A model generated the notes under the pieces. The model had not been told where the DNA came from, made no database searches, and was given only the letters and a program-made list of their open reading frames with translations. This document shows, one piece after another, positions 31,977-40,434 of a DNA stretch of 64,000 bases. The stretch is from positions 372,001 through 436,000 of the forward strand of contig NZ_SZVW01000003.1 of assembly GCF_007655005.1 (NCBI RefSeq). The letters are read 5' to 3'. Position 1 is the first letter of the stretch, and every line of letters begins with the position of its first letter. The DNA comes from Streptomyces tibetensis (GTDB lineage: Bacteria; Actinomycetota; Actinomycetes; Streptomycetales; Streptomycetaceae). The position numbers and the translations under genes were made by a program.

Positions 31977-33182
31977 TCAGGGCCGCGGGTCGGGAACCGC
32001 CGCGTCCGTCCGGCCGATCCTCGTCCGCTCGCCGGGCCGCAGCACGCCCGCGAACGCCACCAGGCCGCACGACAGCGCCGTCACCAGGCAGAACGACACC
32101 ATCAGGCTCGTCGCCTGCGCCAGCATCCCGATCGCGCTCGGCGCGATCAGCCCCGAGGTGTACGTGATGGTCGCGACGCCCGCGATGGCCAGGCTCGGGT
32201 TGGATCCGCTGCGGCCGGCGGCGGCGAAGCACAGCGGCACGACGACGGCGATGCCCAGTCCCATCAGCGCGAACCCGCTCATCGCCACCGCGGGATGGTC
32301 GGAGATCACGATCAGCAGTCCGCCCAGGACGGCGAACACCCCGCTCGTCCGCACCGTCCGCACGGCACCGAAGCGGTCCACGACCTTGTCACCGGCGAGC
32401 CGGGCGACGGCCATGGTGAGCGTGAAGCCCGTGGTGCACGCCGCCGCCAGACCGGCCGAGGTCTCCAGCTGCTCACGCAGATAGACGGCCGACCAGTCCA
32501 GGCTCGCTCCCTCGGCGAACACCGCGCAGAACCCGATCGCGCCGATGAGCAGCGCCGACCGGGGCGGCAGCGCGAACCGCGGCGGCGGGTCCTCGTCCTC
32601 GGCGGGCTGCAGGTCGAGCACCCACTGGCAGGACAGCACCCCCATGACGGTGAGGACGGCGGCGGCGAGGGCATGGTGCAGCCGGGCGTCCGAGCCGAGA
32701 TGCGCGGCGAGCGTGCCGGCCGCCGAGCCGACCAGGGCGCCCACGCTCCACATTCCGTGCAGTCCGGACATGATCGACCGCCCGAGGCGGTTCTCGACCT
32801 CGACACCCAGCGCGTTCATCGCCACGTCGGTCATGCCGGCCGTCGCGCCGTACGTGAACAGGGCCAGACAGAGTGTCAGCAGGTTCGGCGAGAGAGACGG
32901 CAGCACCAGCGACAGCGTCCACAAGGCGATCAGTCCGCGCAGCGCGTTCCGGGAGCCGAAGCGGTGGATGATGCCGCCGGCGAGCGGCATCGCCACGGAC
33001 GCGCCGAACGCGGGGAAGGCGAGCGCGATCCCCAACTGGCCCGCGCTCACGCCCGCGTGGTCCTGGATCCACGGCACGCGGGTCGCGAACGAGCCGGTCA
33101 CGGCGCCGTGCACGGCGAAGACGGCGGCCACGGCGTACCGGGACCGCTTCACCTCGCGCTGTTCGTCGACCACGTTGCCCAT
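31977..33182 (-). CDS. MFS transporter divergent from a ROK regulator
   Basis: A 401-residue major-facilitator protein with 12 helices. The N-terminal AVFAVHGAVTGSFATRVPWI and GGIIHRFGSRNALRG resemble the FucP/YbjJ-like sugar or metabolite group. ATG at 33182 is preceded by GGAGGGGGAC. It is divergent from a ROK-family regulator with a palindrome between the two, so it is likely the main target of that regulator. The substrate is unknown; a sugar is plausible because ROK proteins usually sense sugars. Confidence 0.85.
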   Translation of the reverse strand: MGNVVDEQREVKRSRYAVAAVFAVHGAVTGSFATRVPWIQDHAGVSAGQLGIALAFPAFGASVAMPLAGGIIHRFGSRNALRGLIALWTLSLVLPSLSPNLLTLCLALFTYGATAGMTDVAMNALGVEVENRLGRSIMSGLHGMWSVGALVGSAAGTLAAHLGSDARLHHALAAAVLTVMGVLSCQWVLDLQPAEDEDPPPRFALPPRSALLIGAIGFCAVFAEGASLDWSAVYLREQLETSAGLAAACTTGFTLTMAVARLAGDKVVDRFGAVRTVRTSGVFAVLGGLLIVISDHPAVAMSGFALMGLGIAVVVPLCFAAAGRSGSNPSLAIAGVATITYTSGLIAPSAIGMLAQATSLMVSFCLVTALSCGLVAFAGVLRPGERTRIGRTDAAVPDPRP

Positions 33183-33237
33183 TCTGCGGTCCCCCTCCAG
33201 GTCTCTGCCGCGTTCCGTGACCGGTGCGGGCGTAAAC

Positions 33238-33258
33238 TATCAGGAACCCTGCCTGATA
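33238..33258. promoter_or_regulatory. shared operator of the divergent MFS/ROK promoters
   Basis: TATCAGG-N7-CCTGATA is a perfect palindrome. A rightward promoter can be read as TAAACT (33233-33238), 16 bases, GATAAT (33255-33260); a leftward one as TTATTA, 17 bases, TAGTTT. Both cover the palindrome, so binding would repress both genes. Confidence 0.6.
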
Positions 33259-33317
33259 ATAAGAGGGTTTTCCGCTGGCCACGGTCGACGGCCCCGTCGA
33301 TCTGGGAGGATCCGCGC

Positions 33318-34589
33318 ATGCCCGCATCCCCGAGCACCGCCCGGGCCATCAACGACCGGCTCGCCCTGCGCCTGCTCCAGCAGGAAGGCCCGTTGACGGC
33401 AGGGCAGTTGAAGCAGCTGACCGGTCTGTCCCGGCCGACCGTCGCCGACCTCGTCGAACGCCTCACCGCCGCCGGACTGATCGCGGTGGTCGGCGAGGCG
33501 GGGGAGCAGCGACGCGGCCCCAACGCGAGGGTCTACGGCATCGTCGCCGACCGGGCGCACTTGGCCGCCCTCGACGTCCGTACCGAGAGCGTCGCCGTGG
33601 CCGTCGCGGACCTGGTGGGGCGGGTGCGGGCCGAGGCCTCGGTGCCCATCGGGGACGACACCGGCACGGGCCCCGCCGTGGAGCAGGCGGTCACGCTGGT
33701 CGAGCACGTGGCGAAGGAGGCCGGTGCCGACCGCTTGCACACCGTGGGGATCGGTGCGCCCGGCCTGATCGACCCGTCCAGCGGCGAACTCCGTGACTCC
33801 ACCGGACTGCCGGAGTGGCACCGTCGGCTCGTCGCCACCCTTCAGGAGCGGCTGCCCGAGGCCCGCGTCAGCGTCGAGAACGAGACCAACCTCGCGGCGC
33901 TGGCCGAGCAGCGCGACGGGGCGGCCCGGGACCGGGACACCTTCGTCCTGCTGTGGCTCGGCCACGCACCGGGAGCGGCCGTGGTCCTCGACGGCGCCCT
34001 CCGCCGCGGCGCCTCCGGCGGCACCGGCGAGATCGGCTTCCTCCCGGTCCCGGGCACGGCCGCACTGCCGTCGGCCACGGACTGCGAGGGCGGCTTCCAC
34101 TCGCTGGCCTCCTCGTCGGCGGTCGTGGCCCTCGCGGCCGAGTGCGGCATTCCGGTGACGCCGGGGGAGCAGACGTCCGCCGTGGGGGTGGTGCGAGCGG
34201 CGGTCGCCGTGGTGCGGGCGGCGGCGGACGGGGCCGAATCTCTCACCCCCGGGGCCCAGGCACCCCCACCGCCGGCCCCTGCCCCCACCGCCCGCTTTCT
34301 CGACGCCCTCGCCCATCGTCTCGCCGTCGGGGTCGCCTCCGTCGTGGCGATTCTGGATCCCGGGTGCGTGGTGCTCGGCGGTGAGGTCGGTCAGGCCGGT
34401 GGCGAGGAGCTCGCCTCACGGGTGCAGGACCGCATCGCCCGGATGACGCCACTGCGCACGGAGGTACGGGCGACGACCCTGGGCGGCGGTGCGGTCCTGC
34501 GCGGCGCGCTGCTGACGGCTCGGGACCGCGCCCAAGAAGAACTGTTCAGGCCTGGCGAACCCCCACTCCGGCCCTCCCCGGGCTGGTAG
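33318..34589 (+). CDS. ROK family transcriptional regulator
   Basis: A 423-residue repressor: an N-terminal winged helix (LKQLTGLSRPTVADLVERLT) and a ROK kinase-like domain (VGIGAPGLIDPSSGEL; GASGGTGEIGFLPVPG). The usual ROK zinc motif CxCGxxGCxE is missing; the place reads ALPSATDCEGGFHS near residue 245, leaving one cysteine. A proline-rich insert (APPPPAPAPTA) follows near residue 317. ATG at 33318 has a strong GGGAGGA seven bases upstream. It is divergent from an MFS gene with a shared palindrome, so autoregulation is likely. Confidence 0.88.
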   Translation: MPASPSTARAINDRLALRLLQQEGPLTAGQLKQLTGLSRPTVADLVERLTAAGLIAVVGEAGEQRRGPNARVYGIVADRAHLAALDVRTESVAVAVADLVGRVRAEASVPIGDDTGTGPAVEQAVTLVEHVAKEAGADRLHTVGIGAPGLIDPSSGELRDSTGLPEWHRRLVATLQERLPEARVSVENETNLAALAEQRDGAARDRDTFVLLWLGHAPGAAVVLDGALRRGASGGTGEIGFLPVPGTAALPSATDCEGGFHSLASSSAVVALAAECGIPVTPGEQTSAVGVVRAAVAVVRAAADGAESLTPGAQAPPPPAPAPTARFLDALAHRLAVGVASVVAILDPGCVVLGGEVGQAGGEELASRVQDRIARMTPLRTEVRATTLGGGAVLRGALLTARDRAQEELFRPGEPPLRPSPGW

Positions 34590-34623
34590 GCCGGTCCGCA
34601 ACCGGCCCCCTCCGTCCTCTCCC

Positions 34624-35400
34624 TCAGACCCCGGACCGCCCGCTCTCCTCCTGGACCCGGCCGCCCCCGAACCGCCTCTCCAGGTGCTCCTCGAACGACC
34701 CCTTCCCCATCGCCCGTCGCGGCGCCAGATGGCCCCCGCTGCGGAAGCCCCGGTACGCCGCTCCCCACAGCGGTACGTTCACCACCGCTCGCCGGCGGCC
34801 CGACGCCTTCAGATACGCACGGGCCAGGGAGTCCAGCGGCCGTATCTCCGACCCGCCCATGTCCTCCACCCGTCCCGCCGGCGCGGCCACCGCCAGTTCG
34901 ACCAGCCGGTCCGCGACCTCGGCTACCTCCACCGGCTGGTCCCGCACACCTGCCGGCAGGAACATCACCGGCAGTTTCGACAGTCCCTGGAACATCATGA
35001 TCAGCAGATCGTGGAACTGAGTCGCCCGCAGCACGGTCCAGCCGATCCCCGACTCCTCGACCAGCCTCTCCACCGCGAGCTTGCTCCGGTAGTACGGGAA
35101 CGGCACCTCGTCGACACCCACGATCGACACGTAGACAAGATGACGCACGCCCGCGCCGCGCGCCGCTCTGATCAGGTTCTCCGCCGCCTGCTCGTCTCCC
35201 TTCTGCGACGACGCGCAGTGCACGATCGTGTCGACACCGGCGACGGCCGCGTCCAGCCCGGCTCCGCCCGCCCGCAGATCCACCGCGTACGGCTCGCTGT
35301 GCCGGCTGAGCACCCGCACCTCGTGCCCGCCCGGGCGCAACCGCTCGGCGACGAGCCGTCCGAGCGTTCCGGTGCCGCCGGTCACCAGGATCGTGGTCAT
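34624..35400 (-). CDS. NmrA-type NAD(P)-binding oxidoreductase/epimerase
   Basis: A 258-residue atypical short-chain dehydrogenase. ILVTGGTGTLGRLVAERL is the dinucleotide-binding motif, and FPYYRSKLAVERLVEESG has the YxxxK-like Tyr-Arg-Ser-Lys. Such NmrA/SDR5 proteins are common partners of ECF41 sigma factors, which is exactly the upstream gene. ATG at 35400 has AAGGGG upstream. An ECF41-type promoter (TGTCACA ... CGGTCTC) sits between it and the sigma gene, so it is probably the direct target of that sigma factor. Confidence 0.87.
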   Translation of the reverse strand: MTTILVTGGTGTLGRLVAERLRPGGHEVRVLSRHSEPYAVDLRAGGAGLDAAVAGVDTIVHCASSQKGDEQAAENLIRAARGAGVRHLVYVSIVGVDEVPFPYYRSKLAVERLVEESGIGWTVLRATQFHDLLIMMFQGLSKLPVMFLPAGVRDQPVEVAEVADRLVELAVAAPAGRVEDMGGSEIRPLDSLARAYLKASGRRRAVVNVPLWGAAYRGFRSGGHLAPRRAMGKGSFEEHLERRFGGGRVQEESGRSGV

Positions 35401-35455
35401 GCTGTTCAGCCCCTTCGGACGCCGGGCGCTCCCGGGTGGAGCGCCCTTCACCACT

Positions 35456-35484
35456 GAGACCGAACAGCGCCCGCGAATGTGACA
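35456..35484 (-). promoter_or_regulatory. predicted ECF41 sigma-dependent promoter
   Basis: On the minus strand TGTCACA (35484-35478) is followed after 15 bases by CGGTCTC (35462-35456). ECF41 and SigJ promoters, as I recall, have a TGTCACA-like -35 and a CGTC-like -10. It lies in the 100-base gap between the sigma gene and the NmrA gene. Confidence 0.6.
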
Positions 35485-35500
35485 GGCGCGCCCGGCGGTT

Positions 35501-36388
35501 CTACGGCCGGGTGAGCTGACGCCGTGCGAACGCCAGCTTCTCCGGGTTGACCACGGCCCGCACAGCCGTGACCAGCCCGTCGCGCACCTCGACCACCGAC
35601 AGTCCGACGAGTGTGTCGCCCGCCCAGCTCGCAAGCCCCAGCGCCCCGTTGACCTCGGTCGGCACGAAGTCCAGGCCCTTCGCGAACTTCGGCCCGCCGC
35701 CCGCCAGGAAGCGGGCGATGTCGGGCCCGCCCTCGATGGGCCACCGCGCCGCGGTGACCTTGCCGCCACCGTCGCTCCACCAGGTCGCGTCGGCCGCGAG
35801 CAGTTTCTCCAGTCCGGCCAGGTCCCCGTCACGGGCCGCCGTGATGAACGAGGTGACCAGCTCTTCCTGCCGCTCGGAGGCGGGCTCGAACCGGGCCCGC
35901 GGTTCACCCACCCGCCGCACGGCACGCCGGTACAGCTGACGGCAGTTGGCCTCGCTCAGGTCCAGCACGGCGGCGATCTCCCGGTGCCCGTAGCCGAACG
36001 CCTCGCGCAGCACGTACACCGCCCGCTCGGTCGGCGTCAGCCGTTCCAGCAGCACCAGCAGGGCCATCGACACGGCGTCCCGCTGCTCCGCGGATTCCAG
36101 CGGGCCGAGCGTGCCGTCCGAGGTGACCACGGGCTCGGGCAGCCAGGTGCCGACGTACCGTTCGCGCCGGGCCCGTGCGGACGTGAGCCGGTTCAGGCAG
36201 AGGTTGGTGACGACCTTGGCCAGCCAGGCCGCCGGGTTCTCGATCCCCGCCCGGTCGGCGCCGCTGCAGCGCAGGTAGGCGTCCTGGACCGCGTCCTCCG
36301 CCTCCTCGGCGGAGCCCAGCAGCCGGTAGGCGAGTGAGAACAGCCGGGGCCGGTGGACTTCGAACTCCTGGGCGGTGATCGCGGTCAT
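35501..36388 (-). CDS. ECF41 family sigma factor (SigJ-like)
   Basis: A 295-residue extracytoplasmic-function sigma factor with fused regulatory tail. Region 2 is HRPRLFSLAYRLLGSAEEAE (residues 12-31), region 4 LTPTERAVYVLREAFGYGHR onward (residues 117-155), and the SnoaL-like C-terminal domain carries the ECF41 marks DGGGK (206-210) and NPEKL (281-285). In this group the tail takes the place of an anti-sigma factor. ATG at 36388 gives the right N-terminus; a 39-residue longer frame is unlikely. The NmrA partner follows. Its upstream region contains a chitinase-type promoter (36546-36589). Confidence 0.92.
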   Translation of the reverse strand: MTAITAQEFEVHRPRLFSLAYRLLGSAEEAEDAVQDAYLRCSGADRAGIENPAAWLAKVVTNLCLNRLTSARARRERYVGTWLPEPVVTSDGTLGPLESAEQRDAVSMALLVLLERLTPTERAVYVLREAFGYGHREIAAVLDLSEANCRQLYRRAVRRVGEPRARFEPASERQEELVTSFITAARDGDLAGLEKLLAADATWWSDGGGKVTAARWPIEGGPDIARFLAGGGPKFAKGLDFVPTEVNGALGLASWAGDTLVGLSVVEVRDGLVTAVRAVVNPEKLAFARRQLTRP

Positions 36389-36545
36389 ACGACTCACCCT
36401 GCCAGAGGACGGCTCGCCCGGGGTGGGGAGGCTTCGGCGGGCAAAGCCCGGGTGCGGGACTCTGAAACGTGAGGGGGCCCGACGGCGGGCAAGGGCCGTC
36501 GTCACCGCCGCCGGGCCGGTCAGTGAGGGTGAGCCGACCTTGATG

Positions 36546-36589
36546 ACCCTAGAAAGGACTAGACCACATCGTCAATAGGTGTGTACCAA
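36546..36589 (-). promoter_or_regulatory. chitinase-type promoter upstream of the ECF41 gene
   Basis: On the minus strand: TTGGTACACACC (36589-36578), -35 TTGACG (36575-36570), GTGGTCTAGTCC (36567-36556), -10 TAGGGT (36551-36546), with 18 bases between -35 and -10. The paired 12-base repeats around the -35 are the hallmark of Streptomyces chitinase promoters and resemble DasR sites. The twin is at 51347-51389. The next gene in this direction is the ECF41 sigma gene, about 158 bases away. Confidence 0.65.
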
Positions 36590-36736
36590 TGCCGGACTCC
36601 AACAGGTCGCGTCGGCGCGGAAGTCGGGGTGGCGGTCGCGCTCGGGAAGGGCTGCGACAGGTCTGTGAGGCAGCCCACATACATCGCCCCTTTGCATGTC
36701 GATCAGGCGTGGCACACTGGCCCTGTACCAATAGCA

Positions 36737-36863
36737 GCGCACTCCGGGGTCGGTGAAAGTCCGAACCGGCGGTTACAGTCCGCGACCCGGTCGCCTCCAG
36801 CGGCCGGTTGACCAGGTGAAATTCCTGGACCGACGGTTAAAGTCCGGATGGGAGGCAGTGCGC
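36737..36863 (+). promoter_or_regulatory. FMN riboswitch (RFN element) of the rib operon
   Basis: P1 pairs gcgcact (36737-36743) with agtgcgc (36857-36863). Between them are the highly conserved RFN blocks: ggtcggtgaaagtccgaacc, ggcggttacagtcc, ccaggtgaaattcctgg, and gacggttaaagtccggatg followed by ggagg. FMN binding would reduce expression of ribE-ribM-ribBA-ribH. About 146 bases separate it from the ribE start, space for an expression platform. Confidence 0.96.
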
Positions 36864-37009
36864 GGCGAGCGGGCATCCGTGCGTGCCGCCGATACGTCCG
36901 TCCTCGTGACGGACTCCGTCCGGCGTCGTCCCCGGTGTTCCTGCTCGTATCTTCTGTCGTCATCGACAGCCCCGGAGTCCGTGCCCGAAGAGGCAGGAGG
37001 ACCCGGGAA

Positions 37010-37618
37010 GTGTTCACCGGAATCGTCGAAGAGCTGGGCGAGGTCACCGCCGTCGAGACCCTCGACGACGCCTGTCGCTTCCGCCTGCGCGGACCGGTCG
37101 TCACCCAAGGCGCCAAGCACGGCGACTCGATCGCCGTGAACGGAGTGTGCCTCACGGTCGTCGACCACGAGGGCGACGAGTTCACGGCCGACGTCATGGC
37201 CGAGACCCTGAACCGCTCCAGCCTCGGTGCCCTGAAGGCCGGCTCCCGCGTCAACCTCGAACGCCCCATGGCCGTCGGCGAACGCCTCGGCGGGCACATC
37301 GTGCAGGGCCACGTGGACGGCACCGGCGAGATCCTGGAGCGCAAGCCCTCCGAGCACTGGGAGATCGTGAAGATCTCCCTCCCCGCGGACCTCACCCGCT
37401 ACGTGGTCGAGAAAGGCTCCATCACCGTCGACGGCATCAGCCTCACCGTCGTCGACGCGGGCCCCGACCACTTCACCGTGAGCCTCATCCCCACCACCCT
37501 CGACCTGACCACGCTCGGCCACAAGCAGCCCGGCGACCCGGTCAACCTCGAAGTGGACGTCATCGCCAAGTACGTCGAGCGGATGCTGGGCGACCGTGCG
37601 CAGGGGGCCGGCCGGTGA
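37010..37618 (+). CDS. ribE: riboflavin synthase, alpha chain
   Basis: A 202-residue enzyme that dismutates two 6,7-dimethyl-8-ribityllumazines to riboflavin. It has the expected two lumazine-binding repeats: [12 protein letters not shown] with [20 protein letters not shown], then [14 protein letters not shown] with [19 protein letters not shown]. The start GTG at 37010 is preceded by AGGAGG at 36995-37000 and gives the canonical MFTGIVEE. It is the first gene after the FMN riboswitch. Its stop overlaps the ribM start (GTGA). Confidence 0.96.
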   Translation: MFTGIVEELGEVTAVETLDDACRFRLRGPVVTQGAKHGDSIAVNGVCLTVVDHEGDEFTADVMAETLNRSSLGALKAGSRVNLERPMAVGERLGGHIVQGHVDGTGEILERKPSEHWEIVKISLPADLTRYVVEKGSITVDGISLTVVDAGPDHFTVSLIPTTLDLTTLGHKQPGDPVNLEVDVIAKYVERMLGDRAQGAGR

Positions 37619-38256
37619 ACACGCTGAACTCCGAGGCATTCGTCCTCTTCGGCCAGCACATCCTCTGGTCCGACATGGTCGGCAACCTCTTCGGCCTGGC
37701 CGCCCTCGCCCTCGGCTGGCGACGCTCCATCTGGACCTGGCCCGTGCAGTTCCTGGCCGGCCTCATCCTCTTCGGCGCCTTCTACGGCCACCTCACCGGC
37801 AGCGCGGGCAAGCAGGCGGTCGTCATGATCGTCGCCCTGTACGGATGGTGGCAGTGGCAGCGCGGCAAGGGCCAGGGAGAAGACGGCCACATCGCCGTAC
37901 GGTTCGCCACCTGGCGCGAGCGCGCCGCGATGGTCGCGGCGGCCGCCGCCGGCACGGTCGCGGTGGCGCTGCTGTTCGAGGCGTACCCGACCCTGTCCTG
38001 GGACCCCTGGCCCGACGCCTACATCTTCGTCGGCACCGTCGTCGCGATGTACGCCCAGGCCCGCGGCATGGTCGAGTTCTGGTTCGCCTGGCTCCTCGTC
38101 GACGTCGTCGGCGTCCCCCTGAACTTCGCCAACGGCTACGCCTTCTCCGGCTTCGTCTACGTCATCTACGGCGCGCTCGTCCTGTGGGGCATGCGCGACT
38201 GGTGGCTGCGCTCGCGTCAGACCGCGCGGCCCACCCTGGAAGGAGCGCCGGCATGA
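37615..38256 (+). CDS. ribM: riboflavin transporter RibM (PnuC family)
   Basis: A 213-residue PnuC-fold membrane protein with six to seven helices. [20 protein letters not shown] and [20 protein letters not shown], then [11 protein letters not shown] and the C-terminal [20 protein letters not shown] match the PnuC/RibM group. In Corynebacterium and Streptomyces davaonensis, RibM imports riboflavin and roseoflavin by facilitated diffusion. Its place in an FMN-riboswitch operon makes riboflavin a far better guess than nicotinamide riboside. GTG and ATGA overlaps with ribE and ribBA show tight coupling. Confidence 0.92.
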   Translation: MNTLNSEAFVLFGQHILWSDMVGNLFGLAALALGWRRSIWTWPVQFLAGLILFGAFYGHLTGSAGKQAVVMIVALYGWWQWQRGKGQGEDGHIAVRFATWRERAAMVAAAAAGTVAVALLFEAYPTLSWDPWPDAYIFVGTVVAMYAQARGMVEFWFAWLLVDVVGVPLNFANGYAFSGFVYVIYGALVLWGMRDWWLRSRQTARPTLEGAPA

Positions 38257-39542
38257 GCGCCACAACCACCCTGTACAGCACCGACGACGTCGAGAGCTTC
38301 ACCCTCGACCCCGTGGAGCAGGCCATCGCCGACATCGCGGCCGGCCGCCCCGTCGTGGTCGTCGACGACGAGGACCGGGAGAACGAGGGCGACCTCGTCA
38401 TCGCCGCCGAGAAGGCCACCCCCGAGATCGTCGCCTTCATGATGAGCGAGTGCCGCGGCCTGATCTGCGCCCCCATGGAGGGCGACGAACTGGACCGGCT
38501 GAAGCTCCCGCAGATGGTCGAGGACAACACCGAGTCGATGAAGACCGCGTTCACGGTCTCCGTCGACGCCTGCGCCGCGCACGGCGTGAGCACCGGCATC
38601 TCCGCCTCCGACCGCGCCACCACCCTCCGGCTGCTCGCCGACGGCGTCTGTGGCCCCGACGACTTCGTCCGCCCCGGCCACATCTTCCCGCTGCGCGCCC
38701 GGCCCGGCGGCGTACTCACCCGCAACGGCCACACCGAGGCCGCCGTCGACCTCGCCCGCCTCGCGGGCCTGCGCCCGGCCGGCGCGATCGTCGAGATCGC
38801 CGGCGAGGACGGCACCATGCTGCGCCTGCCCGAGCTGATCCCCTTCGCCCGCAAGCACGGCCTGACGATCATCTCCATCGAGGACCTGATCGCCTACCGC
38901 CGCGGCAGCGAACCCACCGTCCGCCGCGAGGCCACCACCCGGCTGCCCACCGCCCACGGCACCTTCACGGCCCACGGCTACCGCTCCACCGTCGACGGCG
39001 TCGAGCACGTCGCCCTGGTGCACGGCGAGATCGGCGACGGCCAGGACGTCCTCGTGCGCGTCCACTCCGAATGCCTCACCGGCGACGTCTTCGGCTCGGC
39101 CCGCTGCGACTGCGGCCCCCAGCTCGACGCCTCCCTCGCCCGCATCCAGGAGGAGGGCCGGGGCGTCGTGGTCTACCTGCGCGGACACGAGGGCCGTGGC
39201 ATCGGCCTGATGTCCAAGCTGCGCGCCTACGAACTCCAGGAGCGCGGCCGCGACACCCTCGACGCCAACCTCGAACTCGGCCTGCCCGCCGACGCCCGCG
39301 ACTACGCGGCCGGCGCGCAGATCCTCGCAGACCTCGGCGTGCGCGGCGTCCGGCTGCTGACCAACAACCCCGACAAGACCGACGCGCTCGTCCGCCACGG
39401 CATCGCGGTCAGGGCCCGTGTGCCGATGCCCGTGAACGCCGGCGAGCACAACCTCCGCTACCTGCGTACCAAGCGGGACCGGATGGGCCACGACCTGCCC
39501 TGGCTGGACACGACCACCGTGCCGGCCTGCGGCAACCAGTAA
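38253..39542 (+). CDS. ribBA: bifunctional DHBP synthase/GTP cyclohydrolase II
   Basis: A 429-residue fusion supplying both riboflavin precursors. The N-terminal RibB half has [20 protein letters not shown] and the [13 protein letters not shown] loop. The C-terminal RibA half has the zinc site [20 protein letters not shown] and [20 protein letters not shown], then [10 protein letters not shown]. All key residues are present, so both activities should work. ATG at 38253 overlaps the ribM stop by four bases. Confidence 0.97.
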   Translation: MSATTTLYSTDDVESFTLDPVEQAIADIAAGRPVVVVDDEDRENEGDLVIAAEKATPEIVAFMMSECRGLICAPMEGDELDRLKLPQMVEDNTESMKTAFTVSVDACAAHGVSTGISASDRATTLRLLADGVCGPDDFVRPGHIFPLRARPGGVLTRNGHTEAAVDLARLAGLRPAGAIVEIAGEDGTMLRLPELIPFARKHGLTIISIEDLIAYRRGSEPTVRREATTRLPTAHGTFTAHGYRSTVDGVEHVALVHGEIGDGQDVLVRVHSECLTGDVFGSARCDCGPQLDASLARIQEEGRGVVVYLRGHEGRGIGLMSKLRAYELQERGRDTLDANLELGLPADARDYAAGAQILADLGVRGVRLLTNNPDKTDALVRHGIAVRARVPMPVNAGEHNLRYLRTKRDRMGHDLPWLDTTTVPACGNQ

Positions 39543-39595
39543 GGCAGCACGGCAAGACTGCAAGACGGCACAGCGAGAAAGCTCTGAGGAGAGAC

Positions 39596-40081
39596 GTGAG
39601 CGGCAAGGGTGCACCGGAACTGTCCGTACGCAATGTGGGTGACCTCCGGGTCGCCGTCATCGCGGCACAGTGGCACGAGAAGGTGATGAACGGCCTGGTC
39701 GACGGCGCCCTGCGCGCCCTGCACGACCTGGGCATCGACGAGCCGACCCTGCTCAGGGTCCCCGGCAGCTGGGAGCTCCCGGTCGTCGCCAAGGTCCTCG
39801 CGGGCCGCGGCTACGACGCGATCGTCGCCCTCGGCGTCGTCATCCGCGGCGGAACCCCCCACTTCGAGTACGTGTGCCAGGGCGTGACCCAGGGCCTCAC
39901 CCAGGTGTCCGTCGACACCGGCGTCCCGGTCGGCTTCGGCCTGCTGACCTGCGACACCGAGGAACAGGCCCTGGACCGCGCCGGGATCGAGGGCTCCAAC
40001 GAGGACAAGGGGCACGAGGCGGTGACCGCCGCGGTGGCGACCGCGGCCACCCTCCGCTCAGTATCCGAACCCTGGCACTGA
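39596..40081 (+). CDS. ribH: lumazine synthase
   Basis: A 161-residue enzyme that forms 6,7-dimethyl-8-ribityllumazine. [20 protein letters not shown] at the N-terminus, the substrate loop [16 protein letters not shown] near residue 52, and [20 protein letters not shown] with the catalytic His (HFEYV) are present. GTG at 39596 has GAGGAG eight to ten bases upstream. It closes the rib operon; the hisE promoter overlaps its stop. Confidence 0.96.
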   Translation: MSGKGAPELSVRNVGDLRVAVIAAQWHEKVMNGLVDGALRALHDLGIDEPTLLRVPGSWELPVVAKVLAGRGYDAIVALGVVIRGGTPHFEYVCQGVTQGLTQVSVDTGVPVGFGLLTCDTEEQALDRAGIEGSNEDKGHEAVTAAVATAATLRSVSEPWH

Positions 40082-40105
40082 CGAAAGGCACACGTGGCAT
40101 AGGCT
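40078..40105 (+). promoter_or_regulatory. promoter of hisE
   Basis: CTGACG (40078-40083), 16 bases, TAGGCT (40100-40105). The expected start is near 40112, only a few bases before the hisE ATG, so the leader is very short. The -35 overlaps the ribH stop codon. Confidence 0.55.
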
Positions 40106-40115
40106 GAGCGTCACC

Positions 40116-40388
40116 ATGTCCAAGAAGACGTTCGAGGAGCTCTTCACCGAGCTCCAGCACAAGGCCGCCCAGGGCGACCCCGCCACTTCCCGCACCGCAG
40201 AACTGGTCGGCAAGGGCGTCCACGCCATCGGCAAGAAGGTCGTCGAAGAGGCCGCCGAGGTGTGGATGGCCGCCGAGTACGAGGGCAAGGAAGCCGCCGC
40301 CGAGGAGATCTCGCAGCTGCTGTACCACGTCCAGGTGATGATGGTCGCCCGCGGCATCTCCCTCGACGACGTCTACGCCCACCTCTGA
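40116..40388 (+). CDS. hisE: phosphoribosyl-ATP pyrophosphohydrolase
   Basis: A 90-residue MazG-like enzyme converting PR-ATP to PR-AMP, step two of histidine synthesis. [20 protein letters not shown], then [18 protein letters not shown] (metal-binding Glu residues) and [18 protein letters not shown] are typical. ATG at 40116 lies 10 bases after a -10 sequence. hisG follows 46 bases later, the usual actinobacterial hisE-hisG pair. Confidence 0.96.
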   Translation: MSKKTFEELFTELQHKAAQGDPATSRTAELVGKGVHAIGKKVVEEAAEVWMAAEYEGKEAAAEEISQLLYHVQVMMVARGISLDDVYAHL

Positions 40389-40434
40389 GCCGCACCCCGT
40401 TCCCGTCAGACACCACGCAAAGGAAGCCGACCTC

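Noticed and set aside
29554..34589. Very long reading frames on both strands (892 and 1637 codons)
   Set aside because: They are out-of-frame shadows of the GH6, NCS2, MFS and ROK genes. High GC makes stop codons rare; composition is Arg/Gly/Pro/Ala-rich with no domains. Only the ROK part of the plus-strand frame is real.
36737..36863. Coding frames through the FMN riboswitch
   Set aside because: Short frames cross the RFN element, but the conserved RNA blocks and P1 pairing explain the sequence fully.
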